Of a stretch of DNA of 64,000 nt, positions 1-8,978 are shown one piece after another (the first letter of the stretch is position 1; every line of letters starts with the position of its first letter). The translations under genes were made by a program, and so were the position numbers. A model generated the notes under the pieces. That model saw only the letters and a list, made by a program, of their open reading frames with translations, had not been told where the DNA came from and made no database searches. Origin of the DNA: Roseovarius faecimaris (GTDB lineage: Bacteria > Pseudomonadota > Alphaproteobacteria > Rhodobacterales > Rhodobacteraceae); assembly GCF_009762325.1 (NCBI RefSeq), contig NZ_CP034348.1, positions 1,556,501 to 1,620,500 of the forward strand, in the 5' to 3' direction.

Positions 1-527
1 ACGGTGCTGTCTACGGCCACATCCATGCGCCGCGTGATCAGGTCGCGCGTGGCCACGCAGAGCACGGCGATGACCACCAGAAGCGCCTCGGGCTGAAACC
101 CGTCCAGACCGGGCCGGATGATCAGCAGGACGCCGCAGAAGCCCACGAGGATAGCGCTCCACCGCCGCCAGCCCACATCTTCGCCCAGAAACAGCGCGGC
201 CCCCAGGGTGATGACAAGCGGGGTCGCCTGAAAGACGGCGGCAACAACCGACAGATCAACCAGCGACAGCGAGGTGGAAAAGGCCATGGCGGCACAGGCC
301 TCTGCCAGCATCCGCCACAAAAACGGCCCGCGCCAGGCCGCACGCGCAAAAAGCCGCTTGCGGCGCAGCAGGGCTGCCACCGCAAAGATCGCGCCACTTC
401 CAACCCCGATCAGCAGCAGGATCTGACCCACCGCGATGGTGCTGGAAAGCTGCTTGATGAACACATCCTCGATCGTGAAGGCGAGCATCGCCAGGAGGAT
501 GAAAAGGATCCCGCGCAGATTGTCCAA
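1..527 (-). CDS. EamA/DMT-superfamily permease, N-terminal part (runs off the window)
   Basis: Reading the minus strand from a TTG codon that follows the fur stop codon directly gives an open frame to the window edge of about 175 residues. It begins Met-Asp-Asn-Leu-Arg-Gly-Ile and is made of several hydrophobic helices broken by short basic loops. A stretch ending in an Ala-Val-Phe-Gln-Ala-Thr-Pro-Leu motif and a Leu-Gly-Glu loop are typical of EamA drug/metabolite transporters. Such proteins usually have ten membrane segments and about 290 residues, so roughly the last 40% is missing. The TTG start is inferred from the Met-x-Asn-Leu-Arg-Gly beginning common in this family and from tight coupling to fur. 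The substrate cannot be predicted. Confidence 0.75.
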   Translation of the reverse strand, partial: MDNLRGILFILLAMLAFTIEDVFIKQLSSTIAVGQILLLIGVGSGAIFAVAALLRRKRLFARAAWRGPFLWRMLAEACAAMAFSTSLSLVDLSVVAAVFQATPLVITLGAALFLGEDVGWRRWSAILVGFCGVLLIIRPGLDGFQPEALLVVIAVLCVATRDLITRRMDVAVDST

Positions 528-941
528 TCAGTCGCCCTTCTTGGGCACGCCGTAAAGCTCCAGCCGATGCCCGATCAGCCGGTAGCCCAGCTTCTCGGCG
601 ATCTTTTCCTGCAGGGCTTCGATCTCGGGGTCGACAAACTCGATCACATCGCCGGAATTCATGTCGATCAGGTGGTCATGGTGATCGCGCTCGGCATCTT
701 CATAACGCGCGCGCCCGTCTCCGAATTCCAGCTTGTCGAGAATGCCCGCCTCTTCAAAGAGCTTGACGGTGCGATAGACCGTTGCAATGGAAATGCCCGC
801 ATCGCGCGCCACGGCCCTTGTATAGAGCTCTTCCACATCGGGGTGATCGTCTGAATCCTCCAGGACGCTCGCGATGGTGCGGCGCTGGTCGGTCATGCGC
901 AGGCCCTTGGCCTCGCAGCGGTCGATGATCGTGTCTGGCAT
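528..941 (-). CDS. Fur-family metalloregulator, Mur-like
   Basis: This 137-residue regulator has the Fur layout: an N-terminal winged helix (Leu-Arg-Met-Thr-Asp-Gln-Arg-Arg, then Ile-Ser-Ile-Ala-Thr-Val-Tyr-Arg-Thr as recognition helix) and a C-terminal dimerisation domain. The His-His-Asp-His cluster binds metal. It lacks the Cys-x-x-Cys zinc pairs of E. coli Fur. The sequence resembles the alphaproteobacterial Mur group, which represses manganese uptake, more than Irr. I chose the ATG at 941 because the upstream extension to 1004 does not look like protein. It probably acts as a cytosolic dimeric repressor. It overlaps no gene and leads straight into the DMT permease, so the two may be co-transcribed. 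Mur rather than iron-sensing Fur is inference. Confidence 0.85.
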   Translation of the reverse strand: MPDTIIDRCEAKGLRMTDQRRTIASVLEDSDDHPDVEELYTRAVARDAGISIATVYRTVKLFEEAGILDKLEFGDGRARYEDAERDHHDHLIDMNSGDVIEFVDPEIEALQEKIAEKLGYRLIGHRLELYGVPKKGD

Positions 942-1280
942 GCTCTGCCCCCGGGAACTGTCGCCGTTAGGGGATAAACATCTCTGCCACGGGTTTCCAC
1001 CCATTTTGACCTAAACGGTTGACTTATGCGCGCCGGGGGGCCATGTGACGCGCAACCGACGCTTCCTGCCGCGTGAGCAGATCAGCCCCATGGATAGGGG
1101 CCAATGAGAAAAACGAAGCGTTGCGGATATGTTCCCAAAATCACGCGTGGGGCCAGACGCCGGATCAGCCGGGTGCAGGATGCGCCGGGTCAGGATGCGC
1201 GCGAAACCACGACTAGGCGGGCCGGAACGGTATCGCCACATAACCGGCTTGGGGCAGGGGCCTCGGGCCGGAGTAAGGAT
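942..1280. promoter_or_regulatory. Divergent intergenic region between fur/mur and the DEAD-box helicase
   Basis: These 339 bp separate two divergent genes and must hold both promoters. A short AT-richer stretch near 1000-1025 carries a TTGAC-like hexamer, a possible -35 element. No convincing operator palindrome or small gene was seen. An AAGGA ribosome-binding site lies just before the helicase ATG at 1281. Confidence 0.4.
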
Positions 1281-2549
1281 ATGAAATTGACTTTGTTCGA
1301 CAAAATGGGCCTGCCCGGCCCGCTGGTAAAGAAACTGACCGCCCAGGGCATTAGCGAGCCGACCCCGATCCAGAGCCATGCCATCCCGCATGCGCTGGAC
1401 GGGCATGACATCATGGGTCTCGCACAGACCGGCACCGGCAAGACCTTGGCCTTTGGCCTGCCGCTTGTCGCCGGGCTGATGGAGCAGCGCGGCAAACCCG
1501 CGCCCAAAACCGTGCGCAGCCTGATCCTTGCCCCCACGCGCGAGCTGGTGGGGCAGATCAAGGACGCGTTGATCCCGCTCGTGGCGGGCACACCGATCAA
1601 GGTCGGCATGGTGGTCGGCGGTGTGGGCATCAACCCGCAGATCAACCGTCTGGCCCGGGGGCTCGATGTGCTCGTGGCCACGCCGGGCCGGTTGCTCGAT
1701 CTGCTGGACCGGGGCGCGCTGACGCTGGATCAGACGCGTTTTCTGGTGCTGGACGAGGCCGACCAGATGCTCGACCTCGGGTTCATCCATGCGCTGCGCA
1801 AGATCGCGGGCCTGCTGCCCGCCGAACGCCAGACGATGCTGTTTTCGGCCACCATGCCCAAACAGATGGAAGAGATCGCGGCAAGCTATCTGACCCATCC
1901 CAAGCGCGTGCAGGTGTCGCCGCCGGGCAAGGCTGCGGACAAGATCACTCAATGCGTCCACTTTATCGCCAAGGCTGAAAAGCCGAATTTGCTGATCGAG
2001 CTTCTGGACGCGCATCGCGACGAGCTGGCGCTGGTTTTCGGCCGCACGAAACACGGTTCGGACAAACTGGCGCGCAGGCTGGAGCAGGCGGGCTATGCGG
2101 TCGCCGCGATCCATGGCAACAAGAGCCAGGGTCAGAGGGAGCGCGCGCTGAAGGCATTCCGCGACGGCGAGGTGACAGTGCTGGTGGCCACGGATGTGGC
2201 CGCGCGGGGGCTGGATATCCCGGATGTGAAGCATGTCTACAATTACGAGCTGCCGAATGTGCCTGAAAACTATGTGCACCGGATCGGCCGCACGGCGCGG
2301 GCCGGCCGCGACGGTATGGCGGTGGCTTTCTGCGCGCCCGACGAAATGGGTGAACTGAAAGACATTCAGAAAGTGATGAAACTCACGATCCCTGTGGCCT
2401 CCGGCCGTGCCTGGGAAGAGTTGCCTGACCCCACGGCCAAACCGCAGGGCCGCAAAGGGCCCGCACGCGGCGCCAAGCCGGGTGGGGGGCCGCGCAGGCG
2501 GCGGCGTCGCGGCGGTGGCGGCGGCGGTTCCCGCGCCAAGGCAGCCTAG
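1281..2549 (+). CDS. DEAD-box ATP-dependent RNA helicase, RhlE-like
   Basis: The 422-residue protein carries the helicase motifs in order: a Q-motif region (Pro-Thr-Pro-Ile-Gln), Walker A Ala-Gln-Thr-Gly-Thr-Gly-Lys-Thr, Pro-Thr-Arg-Glu-Leu, Thr-Pro-Gly-Arg, the DEAD box in Val-Leu-Asp-Glu-Ala-Asp, Ser-Ala-Thr, and His-Arg-Ile-Gly-Arg-Thr-Ala-Arg. The C-terminal tail of about 45 residues is Arg/Gly/Lys-rich, as in RhlE and CsdA-like helicases that remodel structured RNA during ribosome assembly or mRNA decay. The ATG at 1281 is preceded by AAGGA; the frame is open further upstream, but that part does not look like protein. RhlE rather than DeaD/SrmB is a family-level guess based on size and tail. 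Confidence 0.9.
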   Translation: MKLTLFDKMGLPGPLVKKLTAQGISEPTPIQSHAIPHALDGHDIMGLAQTGTGKTLAFGLPLVAGLMEQRGKPAPKTVRSLILAPTRELVGQIKDALIPLVAGTPIKVGMVVGGVGINPQINRLARGLDVLVATPGRLLDLLDRGALTLDQTRFLVLDEADQMLDLGFIHALRKIAGLLPAERQTMLFSATMPKQMEEIAASYLTHPKRVQVSPPGKAADKITQCVHFIAKAEKPNLLIELLDAHRDELALVFGRTKHGSDKLARRLEQAGYAVAAIHGNKSQGQRERALKAFRDGEVTVLVATDVAARGLDIPDVKHVYNYELPNVPENYVHRIGRTARAGRDGMAVAFCAPDEMGELKDIQKVMKLTIPVASGRAWEELPDPTAKPQGRKGPARGAKPGGGPRRRRRRGGGGGGSRAKAA

Positions 2550-2562
2550 AGACCGTGCAGGA

Positions 2563-2595
2563 CACGCCGCGCCGGGGGCACCCCCGGCAGGCGTG
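2563..2595. terminator. GC-rich hairpin between convergent genes
   Basis: An outer CACGCC/GGCGTG stem encloses a GCCGGGGG/CCCCCGGC inner stem. It lies between the 3' ends of the plus-strand helicase and the minus-strand nuclease-like gene. There is no clear T-run on either side, so it may be an RNA-stabilising hairpin or a weak shared terminator. Confidence 0.4.
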
Positions 2596-2676
2596 CCACA
2601 ATCGCACCATTACTCGTGACAGGTGGCAATGCGTCTGCATCTGCCGCCTGTTGTGCTGCGGTCGTCGGCGGACGTG

Positions 2677-3375
2677 CTAGCGTCGCGCCAGATCGGCCCA
2701 GACGGGCAGGTGATCGGAGGCCACGCGCGCGGGCCGGTCATCATAAGCCTCCAGGCGCAACAGCCGCAATTCCGGACCAAGCGCAAAACGGTCAAGGCGC
2801 GCCACGGGCCGGGCTGCCGGAAAACTTGGCGCGCCGGGCAGCAGATCGACCCCCTTGAGCTGTGCATCCATCGCATGACCCTTGCCCCAATCGTTGAAAT
2901 CCCCCGCGAGCACGGTCGGAAGCGGCGCCAGCCGGCCCAGCATCCGCGAAATCGCCGCAAGCTGTAGCAACCGGTAACGCCGGACCAGCCCCAGATGAAG
3001 CCCGATCACCCGCAGCGGGCCGATGGGCGTGTCCAGATCGGCGCGGATGGCCCCGCGCGGCTCCAGCCCGGGCAGGTCGATATGCGAGGTTTCGATCACG
3101 CGCAGACCGGGCCGCGCCAGCATCGCATTGCCATGCCACCCAAGCGAGCCGCCAGGCGCGCCGAAAGGCAACACCTGCCAGCCATCGGCCTCGGCCATTT
3201 CATGCGGCAATGCTGCGGGGCGCGGCGGCAGACGCTTGTCCGCCTCCTGCAAAACCACCAACTCGGCCCCGAGCGCATTGATCACATTCAGCGAGCGATC
3301 CGGCCTGCGCCGCAGGTCCAGCCCGACGCATTTTTGCAGGTTGTAACTTGCAATTCTGAAGTGAGAAGACGACAT
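2677..3375 (-). CDS. Endonuclease/exonuclease/phosphatase (EEP) family protein
   Basis: This 232-residue protein has the EEP fold signatures: Ser-Tyr-Asn-Leu-Gln near residue 10, a metal-binding Gln-Glu-Ala-Asp near 43, Gly-Leu-His-Leu-Gly, Gly-Asp-Phe-Asn-Asp-Trp, and a C-terminal Ser-Asp-His-Leu-Pro. These correspond to the Mg-binding Glu and the catalytic Asp and His residues of the DNase I/exonuclease III/sphingomyelinase superfamily. No signal peptide is visible, so it probably acts in the cytosol on a nucleic acid or phosphoester. The substrate cannot be told. Only 42 bp separate its start from the divergent membrane-protein gene, so their promoters must overlap. Confidence 0.8.
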   Translation of the reverse strand: MSSSHFRIASYNLQKCVGLDLRRRPDRSLNVINALGAELVVLQEADKRLPPRPAALPHEMAEADGWQVLPFGAPGGSLGWHGNAMLARPGLRVIETSHIDLPGLEPRGAIRADLDTPIGPLRVIGLHLGLVRRYRLLQLAAISRMLGRLAPLPTVLAGDFNDWGKGHAMDAQLKGVDLLPGAPSFPAARPVARLDRFALGPELRLLRLEAYDDRPARVASDHLPVWADLARR

Positions 3376-3417
3376 ATCATACAGATTTCACCACGTTACC
3401 AAAGGGATGTCACGCGC

Positions 3418-4053
3418 ATGTTCGCAGATCAGACATGGCTGGCCCGCCTTATCTGGCTGGCGCTCGTGCTGGTCACGCTGGAGGCGCTGATCTTTGGGCC
3501 GTGGTCGCTGGCTTTCGTCTCCACGGCGACGCTTCTTTTGTCTCTTGCGCCAGTCTTTGTCGCCCGCTGGGCCGAGATCGTGGTCCCTCCGAGTTTCATC
3601 GCCGCGATTGTCCTCTTTGTCGGGGGCACGGTCTTTCTTGGTGAAGTCTATGATTTCTATGAGCGTTTCTGGTGGTGGGATATCATGATGCATGGCGGCT
3701 CGGCGGTGGGCTTCGGTCTGATCGGGTTCATCCTTGTCTTCATGATGTTCCAGGGCGACCGCTTTGCCGCGCCGCCCTTCGCCGTGGCCTTTTTCGCCTT
3801 CTGTTTCGCGCTCAGCATCGGCGCGCTGTGGGAAGTGTTCGAGTTCGGCATGGATCAGCTCTTTGGCCTCAACATGCAGAAATCGGGCCTCGTGGACACG
3901 ATGGGGGACCTTATCGTCGATACTCTGGGCGCATTGATCGGGGCGGGCTCGGGGTATTTCTATCTCAAGGGCCGCGCGAAAGGGGGGCTAGGCGCGATCC
4001 TCGATGAGTTCGTTCAGAAGAACCCGAGGTTTTTCAGCCGGTTGCGCAAGTAA
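3418..4053 (+). CDS. DUF2238/YjdF-like integral membrane protein
   Basis: The predicted 211-residue protein has about six hydrophobic helices. A conserved block Trp-Glu-Val-Phe-Glu-Phe-Gly-Met-Asp, then Thr-Met-Gly-Asp-Leu-Ile-Val-Asp-Thr, sits between the last two helices. Those acidic residues in an intramembrane context are the hallmark of the YjdF/DUF2238 family. E. coli YjdF is about 209 residues long, so the length fits. The function of the family is not established. The start at 3418 is supported by an AAGGGA site about 10 bases upstream. The longer open frame upstream overlaps the divergent EEP gene and is not protein-like. Confidence 0.72.
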   Translation: MFADQTWLARLIWLALVLVTLEALIFGPWSLAFVSTATLLLSLAPVFVARWAEIVVPPSFIAAIVLFVGGTVFLGEVYDFYERFWWWDIMMHGGSAVGFGLIGFILVFMMFQGDRFAAPPFAVAFFAFCFALSIGALWEVFEFGMDQLFGLNMQKSGLVDTMGDLIVDTLGALIGAGSGYFYLKGRAKGGLGAILDEFVQKNPRFFSRLRK

Positions 4054-4074
4054 CAGACTGGCGACCCCTCTGGT

Positions 4075-5496
4075 TCAGGTGCCACAGAAGGTGGCACGTA
4101 CCACTTCCGACGGCTCGGGCGGGCGTGCGAGGTCGGCGGCCTCGTCGCGTGCCTCGAAGGGGCGGGACAGCACGTCGAGCAGCCGCTCCATCGGTGCATA
4201 ATCCCCGGCCACCGCAGCTTGGATCATCTGTTCGATGCGGTGATTGCGCGCAATAAAGGCCGGATTGGCCGCCTGCATCCGGGCCTCCGGGGTGTCCTCC
4301 CCGGCGATCCGCGCCTGCCAGTCGGCTTCCCACGCGTCATAGGCCTTGGGATCGAGAAACTGATCGCGCGCCTTATCCGTGCCCAAGGCCCGGAAGGTAT
4401 TGGTGAAATCCGCCCGGTTTTCAGCCATTGCACGCAGCAACCCTTCGATCAGCGCGTCATCCTCCGCCGTGGCTTCGGCTATCCCGATCTTGCGGCCAAA
4501 GACAGCGCGCCATTCGGCCTGAATCAGGTCCGGCATGGCATGGACGATCCGGGTGAACTCCTCAACGGCCTTGTCCGCATCCGGCATCAGCAGCACCAGG
4601 CAGGTGGCCAATTGCGCCATGTTCCACACAATCACATGCGGCTGGTTGGAATAGGCATAGCGGCCATGGGCGTCGATTGACGAAAACACCTGATCCGGAT
4701 GAAACACATCCATGAAGGCACAGGGGCCATAGTCGATCGTCTCGCCCGAAATCGTGGTGTTATCGGTGTTCATCACCCCGTGAATGAAGCCGACCCCCAT
4801 CCATTGCGCCACCAGTCGGGCCTGCCTTGCAATCACAGCCTCAAGAAAGGCCGTGGGCCCGTCGGCCTGAGGGTAATGGCGCGCCACGGCATAGTCGAAA
4901 AGCGCCTGCAGGCTTGTCACATCGCGGCGCGCGGCAAAGAACTGAAACGTGCCCACGCGGATATGACTTGACGCGACACGGGTCAGCACCGCGCCTGGCA
5001 GCGCGCCGTTCTCGCGATAGACGCTTTCGCCCGTGGCTACGGCGGCCAGCGCGCGTGAGGTGGGTATGCCAAGCGCATGCATCGCTTCGCTGACCACGTA
5101 TTCGCGCAGCACCGGGCCAAGCCAGGCGCGCCCGTCGCCCATGCGGCTATAGGGCGTGGGGCCGGAGCCCTTGAGCTGAATGTCAAAACGCTGGCCCGCG
5201 CTGTTCAGCACCTCGCCCAGCAGGTTCGCCCGGCCATCGCCCAGCTGTGGGGAAAAGCCGCCAAACTGATGCCCCGCATAGGCTTGTGCCAGCGGGTCGG
5301 CCCCGTCCGGAATGGCATTGCCGGAAAAGGCCAGCGCCATATCCTCGTCCTCGCCGAGTATGATACCAAGATCCGCGGCCAGCGCGTCATTGAAGCGCAA
5401 GAGCACAGGTGCCTTGACCGGCATCGGCTTGAGCCGTGTGTAGGCGTTGCTCGGCAGGCGGGCATAGGTGTTGTCGAAGGGGATATGCAGGGTCAT
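4075..5496 (-). CDS. selO: Protein adenylyltransferase SelO (YdiU/UPF0061 family)
   Basis: This 473-residue pseudokinase has the SelO hallmarks: the N-terminal Gly-His-Gln-Phe-Gly-Gly block, [11 protein letters not shown], the His-Gly-Val-Met-Asn-Thr-Asp-Asn loop and Asp-Tyr-Gly-Pro, equivalent to the kinase DFG motif. SelO transfers AMP from ATP onto Ser, Thr or Tyr of target proteins and is linked to redox stress. The chain ends Phe-Cys-Gly-Thr, putting Cys third from the end. That is the place of selenocysteine in human SELENOO and of Cys in E. coli YdiU. The Cys that pairs with it in the E. coli activation segment is not at the same position here; a Cys in Gly-Pro-Cys-Ala-Phe-Met-Asp lies nearby. 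Confidence 0.93.
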   Translation of the reverse strand: MTLHIPFDNTYARLPSNAYTRLKPMPVKAPVLLRFNDALAADLGIILGEDEDMALAFSGNAIPDGADPLAQAYAGHQFGGFSPQLGDGRANLLGEVLNSAGQRFDIQLKGSGPTPYSRMGDGRAWLGPVLREYVVSEAMHALGIPTSRALAAVATGESVYRENGALPGAVLTRVASSHIRVGTFQFFAARRDVTSLQALFDYAVARHYPQADGPTAFLEAVIARQARLVAQWMGVGFIHGVMNTDNTTISGETIDYGPCAFMDVFHPDQVFSSIDAHGRYAYSNQPHVIVWNMAQLATCLVLLMPDADKAVEEFTRIVHAMPDLIQAEWRAVFGRKIGIAEATAEDDALIEGLLRAMAENRADFTNTFRALGTDKARDQFLDPKAYDAWEADWQARIAGEDTPEARMQAANPAFIARNHRIEQMIQAAVAGDYAPMERLLDVLSRPFEARDEAADLARPPEPSEVVRATFCGT

Positions 5497-5534
5497 GATG
5501 CTGAGATAAGCCGTGTTTGAGAAATCGCCAGAGG

Positions 5535-5981
5535 CTACATTTTGCGGCTCATCAGCATATAGCGCTCGCGCGGCTCGAAATGCAGCTTTTCATAGAGCTT
5601 ACGGGCCTTTTCATTCTCCCTGTCCACCTCCAGATGCAGCGCCCGCAGGCCCGCACCCGAGAGCGCCTTGGGCAGGCTGATCAACACCTCCGAGCCAATC
5701 CCGCGCCCGCGCACGGCGGGGCGGATATAGATCTCGTCAAGAAACCCGTCGAGCCCGCCAAATTCCACCGACCAGCCAAAGCTGACGATCGCATAGCCAA
5801 TGGGCGCGCGTGCGGGCCCGATCAGATAAACCGCGCCGTGGGGTGAACCTTCGAGCAGGGGCAGGATCGCCGCCTCGCGGACAGCCTCGTCCTGGCTGAT
5901 GCCTTCCTCGGCGTGAAAATCCGCGACGAGCTTTGTCACACGCGGCAAATCGTCGGGTTTGGCAAGGGTAAGCGCGGTCAT
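5535..5981 (-). CDS. GNAT-family N-acetyltransferase
   Basis: The 148-residue protein has the GNAT acetyl-CoA-binding motif as [11 protein letters not shown] (the Arg/Gln-x-x-Gly-x-Gly/Ala loop), preceded by a beta-strand with Leu-Asp-Glu-Ile-Tyr-Ile. It ends with the usual Asn-Glu-Lys-Ala-Arg-Lys-Leu-Tyr-Glu helix followed by a Phe-Glu-Pro-Arg strand. It should transfer an acetyl group from acetyl-CoA to an amine, but the substrate is unknown. Its ATG overlaps the nucleoside hydrolase stop by 4 bp (ATGA), so the two are translationally coupled and probably share an operon with mazG. Confidence 0.85.
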   Translation of the reverse strand: MTALTLAKPDDLPRVTKLVADFHAEEGISQDEAVREAAILPLLEGSPHGAVYLIGPARAPIGYAIVSFGWSVEFGGLDGFLDEIYIRPAVRGRGIGSEVLISLPKALSGAGLRALHLEVDRENEKARKLYEKLHFEPRERYMLMSRKM

Positions 5982-6919
5982 AGGCGGGCCAGCCTTTCTG
6001 TCAGCAAATCAAAAAAACCATCGGCGTGAAGATCACCCATGAAAAGCGCGTTGGGCGCGCGGTCGCTCACACCCCACCAGTCGGCGACACTCATGCCCAG
6101 GGTCAGCGGGGAGGCGGTCTCGATCTCGACATTCACATGGCGCCCGCTGAACAATTCGGGCCGGATCAGATAGGCGGTCACACATGGGTCATGCAGCGGT
6201 GCGCCGGGCGAGCCGTATTTGTCCTTGTCGTAGCGTTCGAAGAACTCGGTCATCTGCGCCACGGCGATGCCGACCGGCGTGCCGAGCGCGCGAAAGGCAT
6301 CGTTGCGCTCTTGGGTGACCAGCGCCTTATGGGTGACATCGAGCGGCATGACGGTGAGTTTCACGCCTGAGCGAAAGACGGCATCGGCGGCCTGCGGGTC
6401 GACATAGATGTTGAACTCCGCCGCCGGAGTGACATTGCCAACCTCGAAATAGGCGCCGCCCATAAGGATGATTTCATCAACCTTTTCAATAATATCCGGT
6501 GCGGTCTTGAACGCGGTCGCAATATTGGTGAGCGGGCCGAGGGGGCAGAGGCTCACCGCGCCTTGCTGCGCGTTTCGCAGCGTCTCGATGATGAAATCAA
6601 CCGCGTGTTGCTGCTGTAGCGGCATGGTCGGCTCGGGCAAGTCAGGGCCATCCAGCCCGGTCTTGCCATGGACATATTCCGCCGTGACCAGGTCGCGCGC
6701 CAAGGGCCTGTCGCAGCCGGCAAACACCTTCATATCGGGCCGACCCGCCAGTTCGCACACGATTCGGGCGTTTCGCGCCGTCAGCGCCAGCGGCACGTTC
6801 CCGGCCACGCAGGTGATGCCCAGAAGCTCGATCTCCTCGGGGCTGGCCAGAGCCAGAAGGATCGCCACGGCGTCGTCCTGGCCCGGATCGGTGTCGATGA
6901 TGATCTTGCGGGGGCTCAT
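5978..6919 (-). CDS. Nucleoside hydrolase (IunH/RihA-C family)
   Basis: The 313-residue enzyme begins with the diagnostic Asp-Thr-Asp-Pro-Gly-Gln-Asp-Asp-Ala calcium-binding motif of N-ribohydrolases. It contains Leu-Gly-Pro-Leu-Thr-Asn and Met-Gly-Gly-Ala-Tyr, then His-Asp-Pro-Cys near the C-terminus, whose His and Asp complete the active site. It hydrolyses ribonucleosides to ribose and a free base for salvage in the cytosol. Purine versus pyrimidine preference cannot be read from the sequence. It overlaps the GNAT gene downstream and the mazG gene upstream by 4 bp each, which suggests a nucleotide-salvage/clean-up operon. Confidence 0.92.
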   Translation of the reverse strand: MSPRKIIIDTDPGQDDAVAILLALASPEEIELLGITCVAGNVPLALTARNARIVCELAGRPDMKVFAGCDRPLARDLVTAEYVHGKTGLDGPDLPEPTMPLQQQHAVDFIIETLRNAQQGAVSLCPLGPLTNIATAFKTAPDIIEKVDEIILMGGAYFEVGNVTPAAEFNIYVDPQAADAVFRSGVKLTVMPLDVTHKALVTQERNDAFRALGTPVGIAVAQMTEFFERYDKDKYGSPGAPLHDPCVTAYLIRPELFSGRHVNVEIETASPLTLGMSVADWWGVSDRAPNALFMGDLHADGFFDLLTERLARL

Positions 6920-7731
6920 CGCCGCTCCTCCATCTTGGCCTGGTCCCAGAGCGCGTCCATCTCTTCGAGGTCCGAATCCTCCGGGCGTTTGCCGCGCTCG
7001 GCCAGCAGGGCCTCGATCCGCTCGAATCTGCGGGTGAATTTCCCGTTTGCCCGGCGCAGGGCGGCCTCTGGTTCTACCCCCATATGCCGTGCGAGGTTGG
7101 CCATCACAAAGAGCAGATCGCCGAACTCTTCCTCTACCTTGTCATGGGGCAGCGTTTCGGCGGCTTCGCGCAGCTCAGCTGCCTCCTCGGTGATCTTGTC
7201 GAGCACATGGCTCGCGTCAGGCCAGTCGAACCCGACACGCGCCGCGCGTTTTTGCAGCTTCACGGCCCGCAGAAGCGCGGGCAACCCCACCGCGACACCG
7301 TCCAGTACGCCGGTTTGCGCCTTTGCCGCGCGCTCGGCGGCCTTGACGGTTTCCCAGTCGCGGGTCTGCTGTTCGGCGGATTTGTCCCGGCTTTCATCGC
7401 CAAAGACATGCGGATGGCGCGCCACCATTTTGTCACTGATTCCATCGGCTACCGCGTTGAAATCAAAAAGACCTTTCTCATCCGCCATCTGCGCGTGAAA
7501 CACGGTCTGCAACAGCAGATCACCCAACTCGTCCTTGAGCTCGCCCCAGGCTTCGCGCTCGATTGCGTCGGCCACCTCATAGGCTTCCTCGATCGTGTAG
7601 GGTGCGATCGTGCCAAAATCCTGTTCGATATCCCAGGGGCAGCCGCTTTCGGGGTCACGCAGGCGGCGCATGATGGTCAGCAGCCGGGGCAGCCCGCCCT
7701 TGGGGTCGTGAATCAGGGTGTCGTCAGCCAT
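6916..7731 (-). CDS. mazG: Nucleoside triphosphate pyrophosphohydrolase MazG
   Basis: This 271-residue protein has two MazG domains. The first carries Cys-Pro-Trp-Asp-Ile-Glu-Gln and the metal-binding pair Glu-Glu-Ala-Tyr-Glu / Asp-Glu-Leu-Gly-Asp. The second repeats this as Glu-Glu-Ala-Ala-Glu-Leu / Glu-Glu-Phe-Gly-Asp. The length matches the two-domain E. coli enzyme. It hydrolyses (d)NTPs to monophosphates and pyrophosphate, removing non-canonical nucleotides and influencing ppGpp pools. I chose the ATG at 7731 because an AGG-containing site precedes it; an ATG at 7743 is possible but has no such site. The stop overlaps the next gene's start by 4 bp. Confidence 0.93.
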   Translation of the reverse strand: MADDTLIHDPKGGLPRLLTIMRRLRDPESGCPWDIEQDFGTIAPYTIEEAYEVADAIEREAWGELKDELGDLLLQTVFHAQMADEKGLFDFNAVADGISDKMVARHPHVFGDESRDKSAEQQTRDWETVKAAERAAKAQTGVLDGVAVGLPALLRAVKLQKRAARVGFDWPDASHVLDKITEEAAELREAAETLPHDKVEEEFGDLLFVMANLARHMGVEPEAALRRANGKFTRRFERIEALLAERGKRPEDSDLEEMDALWDQAKMEERR

Positions 7732-7794
7732 TGCGCCTGTCATCCGATTGGGGTTGAGTGGACCCTGACGGGCAATCAGCCGGGAGTCCAGACC

Positions 7795-8967
7795 ATGACC
7801 GTGATCAACAGCATTGCCGGCTTTGCCGAGCAGATGACCGCCTGGCGTCAGCATCTTCATGCCCATCCCGAACTGGGGTTCGACTGTCATGAAACGGCGG
7901 GTTTCGTGGTCGAGCAGCTGCGGAGTTTCGGTATCACCGAGATCGAGACCGGGATTGCCACGAGCGGCGTCGTCGCGATCCTCCACGGCAAGGGCGAGGG
8001 GCCGACGATTGGCCTGCGCGCCGATATGGATGCGCTGCCCATCGATGAGGCGACAGGGTTGAGCTATGCCTCTGAGAATGCAGGGAAAATGCACGCATGC
8101 GGCCATGACGGACACACCACGATGTTGCTCGGAGCCGCGCGCTATCTGGCCGAGACGCGGAACTTCGCGGGCCGGGTGGCGCTGATCTTTCAGCCTGCCG
8201 AGGAAGGGCCGGGCGGGGCGCAGGTGATGGTCGAAGAGGGTATTCTTGAGCGCCATGACATCGCGCAGGTCTATGCGCTGCACACCTTGCCCGGGGTGCC
8301 GGAGGGGCATTTCCTGACCACAGCGGGGCCGATCATGGCGGCTGCGGATACGTTCCATATCGACATCACCGGGCGCGGGGGGCATGGCGCGTTTCCGCAG
8401 GAATGCCTTGATCCGGTTGTGGCGGCGTGTGGGATTGTGCAGGCAATTCAGACAATTATAAGTCGAAATTCAAGTGTAAGGGACGATGTGGTGATCTCGG
8501 TCACGCAGATCCATACCGGCACGATCGACAATGTGATCCCAGAAACCGCCTATCTCAACGGCACGATCCGGACGTTTGAAAAATCCACTCAGGAGATGGT
8601 GTTTCGCCGCCTGCGGGAGATTGTCGAGGGACAGGCCGCTGCCTATGGCGTGCGCGCGGAGCTGCGGATCGAACTGGGCTACCCGCCCACGAAGAACGAC
8701 GCGCAAAGCACCGAATTTGCAGGGAAAGTAGCCTCTGGAATTGTCGGTGAGGGCGCTGTATCGCTGAGCTATCCACCTGAAATGGGCGCTGAGGATTTCG
8801 CCTATATGCTGGAGAAACGGCCCGGCGCGTATCTCTTTCTCGGGCAGGGCGAGGGGCCGGGCTTGCACCACCCGGAGTTCAATTTCAATGACGCGGTGGC
8901 CCCCATCGGAGCGTCATTCTTTGCGCGGCTTGTGGAACAGGCGCTGCCGCTCGGGGCGCATGAATAA
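7795..8967 (+). CDS. M20-family amidohydrolase (hippurate hydrolase/AbgB-like)
   Basis: The 390-residue protein is an M20D metallopeptidase. It has His-Pro-Glu-Leu-Gly-Phe near the N-terminus, Gly-Leu-Arg-Ala-Asp-Met-Asp-Ala-Leu-Pro, the metal-binding His-Ala-Cys-Gly-His-Asp-Gly-His, and Gln-Pro-Ala-Glu-Glu-Gly-Pro-Gly-Gly. A central dimerisation domain is present, and the last metal-binding His lies in a Leu-His-His-Pro-Glu-Phe motif. Relatives remove acyl groups from amino acids or indole conjugates. The agmatinase-like gene begins 11 bp downstream, so both probably act in one route, perhaps on acylated guanidino or polyamine compounds; this is inference. Confidence 0.88.
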   Translation: MTVINSIAGFAEQMTAWRQHLHAHPELGFDCHETAGFVVEQLRSFGITEIETGIATSGVVAILHGKGEGPTIGLRADMDALPIDEATGLSYASENAGKMHACGHDGHTTMLLGAARYLAETRNFAGRVALIFQPAEEGPGGAQVMVEEGILERHDIAQVYALHTLPGVPEGHFLTTAGPIMAAADTFHIDITGRGGHGAFPQECLDPVVAACGIVQAIQTIISRNSSVRDDVVISVTQIHTGTIDNVIPETAYLNGTIRTFEKSTQEMVFRRLREIVEGQAAAYGVRAELRIELGYPPTKNDAQSTEFAGKVASGIVGEGAVSLSYPPEMGAEDFAYMLEKRPGAYLFLGQGEGPGLHHPEFNFNDAVAPIGASFFARLVEQALPLGAHE

Positions 8968-8978
8968 GGGAGAGGGAT

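Noticed and set aside
1104..1280. Longer N-terminus of the DEAD-box helicase
   Set aside because: The frame is open upstream, but the sequence is Arg-rich without family similarity, and the ATG at 1281 has a clear AAGGA site.
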